The position numbers were made by a program, and so were the translations under genes. From NCBI RefSeq assembly GCF_003050705.1, contig NZ_QAOG01000002.1, positions 372,001 to 436,000 of the forward strand: DNA of 64,000 nt. The letters are read 5' to 3'. This document shows, one piece after another, positions 63,347 through 64,000 of this stretch; the first letter of the stretch is position 1; every line of letters starts with the position of its first letter. The notes beneath the pieces were generated by a model that was not told the DNA's origin, ran no database searches, and was given only the letters and a program-made list of their open reading frames with translations. This DNA comes from Sphingomonas aurantiaca. Its GTDB lineage: Bacteria; Pseudomonadota; Alphaproteobacteria; Sphingomonadales; Sphingomonadaceae.

Positions 63347-64000
63347 ATGGCTAATTGGTCTGACCCCCGGCCCCGCGCCACGTCGTTCGGAACGACGGCC
63401 ACGGGGCAGCGTACCGAGGCCTATGACGCTGGTCTCCGGTCGTACATGCTGTCCGTCTACAACTATATGGGCTCGGCGGTGCTGCTGACCGGCATCGTCG
63501 CGATGCTGTTCGCCTGGGGCGGGGCGGAATCGCCTGCCGCACAGGTGTTCATGAGCGGCGGCATCCTGAAGTACGTCATCATGTTCTCGCCGCTGGCGAT
63601 CGTGTTCGGCATGAGCTTCGGCCAGAACCGGATGAGCACCGGCACGATGCAGATGCTGTTCTGGGGCTTTGCGGTCCTGATGGGCCTGTCGATGTCGACC
63701 ATCTTCCTGGTCTATAGCGGCACGTCGATCGCGGGTGCGTTCTTCGCGACCGCCGCCGGTTTCGCCGGGCTAAGCCTCTACGGCTACACGACGAAGCGTG
63801 ACCTGTCGGCATTCGGGACGTTCCTGATCATCGGCGTGGTCGGCCTGCTGGTCGCCAGCCTGATCAATATGTTCTTGCAGTCGGGCGTCATGCAGCTGGT
63901 CATCAGCGGCGTCGGCGTGCTGCTGTTCGCAGGCCTCACCGCCTATGACACGCAGCGTACCAAGAGCCTGTATGCGCAGGTCGCGGGCACTGACATGGTC
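63347..64000 (+). CDS. Bax inhibitor-1/YccA family membrane protein (partial)
   Basis: The frame runs off the right edge after 218 codons. A polar N-terminus (about 1-32) with YDAGLRSYMLSVYNYMG is followed by six or seven membrane helices. AGLTAYDTQRTKSLYAQ near the edge is the family's conserved C-terminal-half signature (YDTQxI-type). Members are putative ion channels and partners of FtsH-type quality control. AGGAG lies 11 bp upstream, a somewhat long spacing. Confidence 0.93.
   Translation, partial: MANWSDPRPRATSFGTTATGQRTEAYDAGLRSYMLSVYNYMGSAVLLTGIVAMLFAWGGAESPAAQVFMSGGILKYVIMFSPLAIVFGMSFGQNRMSTGTMQMLFWGFAVLMGLSMSTIFLVYSGTSIAGAFFATAAGFAGLSLYGYTTKRDLSAFGTFLIIGVVGLLVASLINMFLQSGVMQLVISGVGVLLFAGLTAYDTQRTKSLYAQVAGTDMV

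Overview
The window is GC-rich, densely coded alphaproteobacterial chromosome. It most resembles a sphingomonad (Sphingomonas or a close relative). The signs are an mraZ-to-ftsZ division and wall cluster with an alphaproteobacterial-type long FtsZ, an NDUFA12/DUF2155/aat neighbourhood, a double cold-shock-domain protein, argS followed by a SPOR gene, and exosortase-A-type polysaccharide genes. No rRNA, tRNA, CRISPR array, transposase or prophage was seen. This is ordinary core chromosome, but it is peppered with long palindromic repeats.

Layout. 1-10.3 kb: a membrane PAS-GGDEF-EAL protein cut by the left edge, an orphan fatty-acyl-AMP ligase, recX, a double cold-shock protein with DUF192, NDUFA12, DUF2155, aat with a ParA-like ATPase, an MliC-like lipoprotein and a cysteine synthase. 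11.0-30.0 kb: a complete dcw cluster (mraZ, rsmH, ftsL, ftsI, murE, murF, mraY, murD, ftsW, murG, murC, murB, ddl, ftsQ, ftsA, ftsZ). Most genes overlap by 4 bp, so it is probably one translationally coupled operon making lipid II and the divisome; ftsZ is preceded by a gap of about 110 bp. 30.3-39.6 kb: a TPR/SPOR protein coupled to dgt, then a frameshifted DUF1800 gene with its DUF1501 partner, argS and a second SPOR protein. 40-49 kb: glpD, rnr, a saccharopine-dehydrogenase-like reductase, a TfoX-N protein, an ABC exporter and an intracellular PHB depolymerase. 49.4-54.7 kb: a general-stress flavin-fold protein, a 30-residue membrane peptide, thiolase, MaoC hydratase, MscS channel and topoisomerase IB. 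54.8-64 kb: a PfpI/DJ-1 protein, polysaccharide genes (acyltransferase, O-ligase, a 52-residue small protein, glycosyltransferase and a coupled membrane protein), an MFS transporter, Cu/Zn SOD, ThpR, and a Bax-inhibitor-1 protein cut by the right edge.

The most notable observation is a family of roughly 105-115 bp palindromic elements inside and between essential genes. They sit in frame within murD and at both ends of murB, where they code for about 35 extra residues each. Their arms also supply the apparent Shine-Dalgarno sequences of murF and ddl. Other points are a 187-bp antisense overlap of DUF2155 and aat, two unannotated-looking small proteins with good ribosome binding sites, a frameshift in DUF1800, and a gene-order break after argS-SPOR. 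All calls come from reading the sequence and translations; no database search was run.
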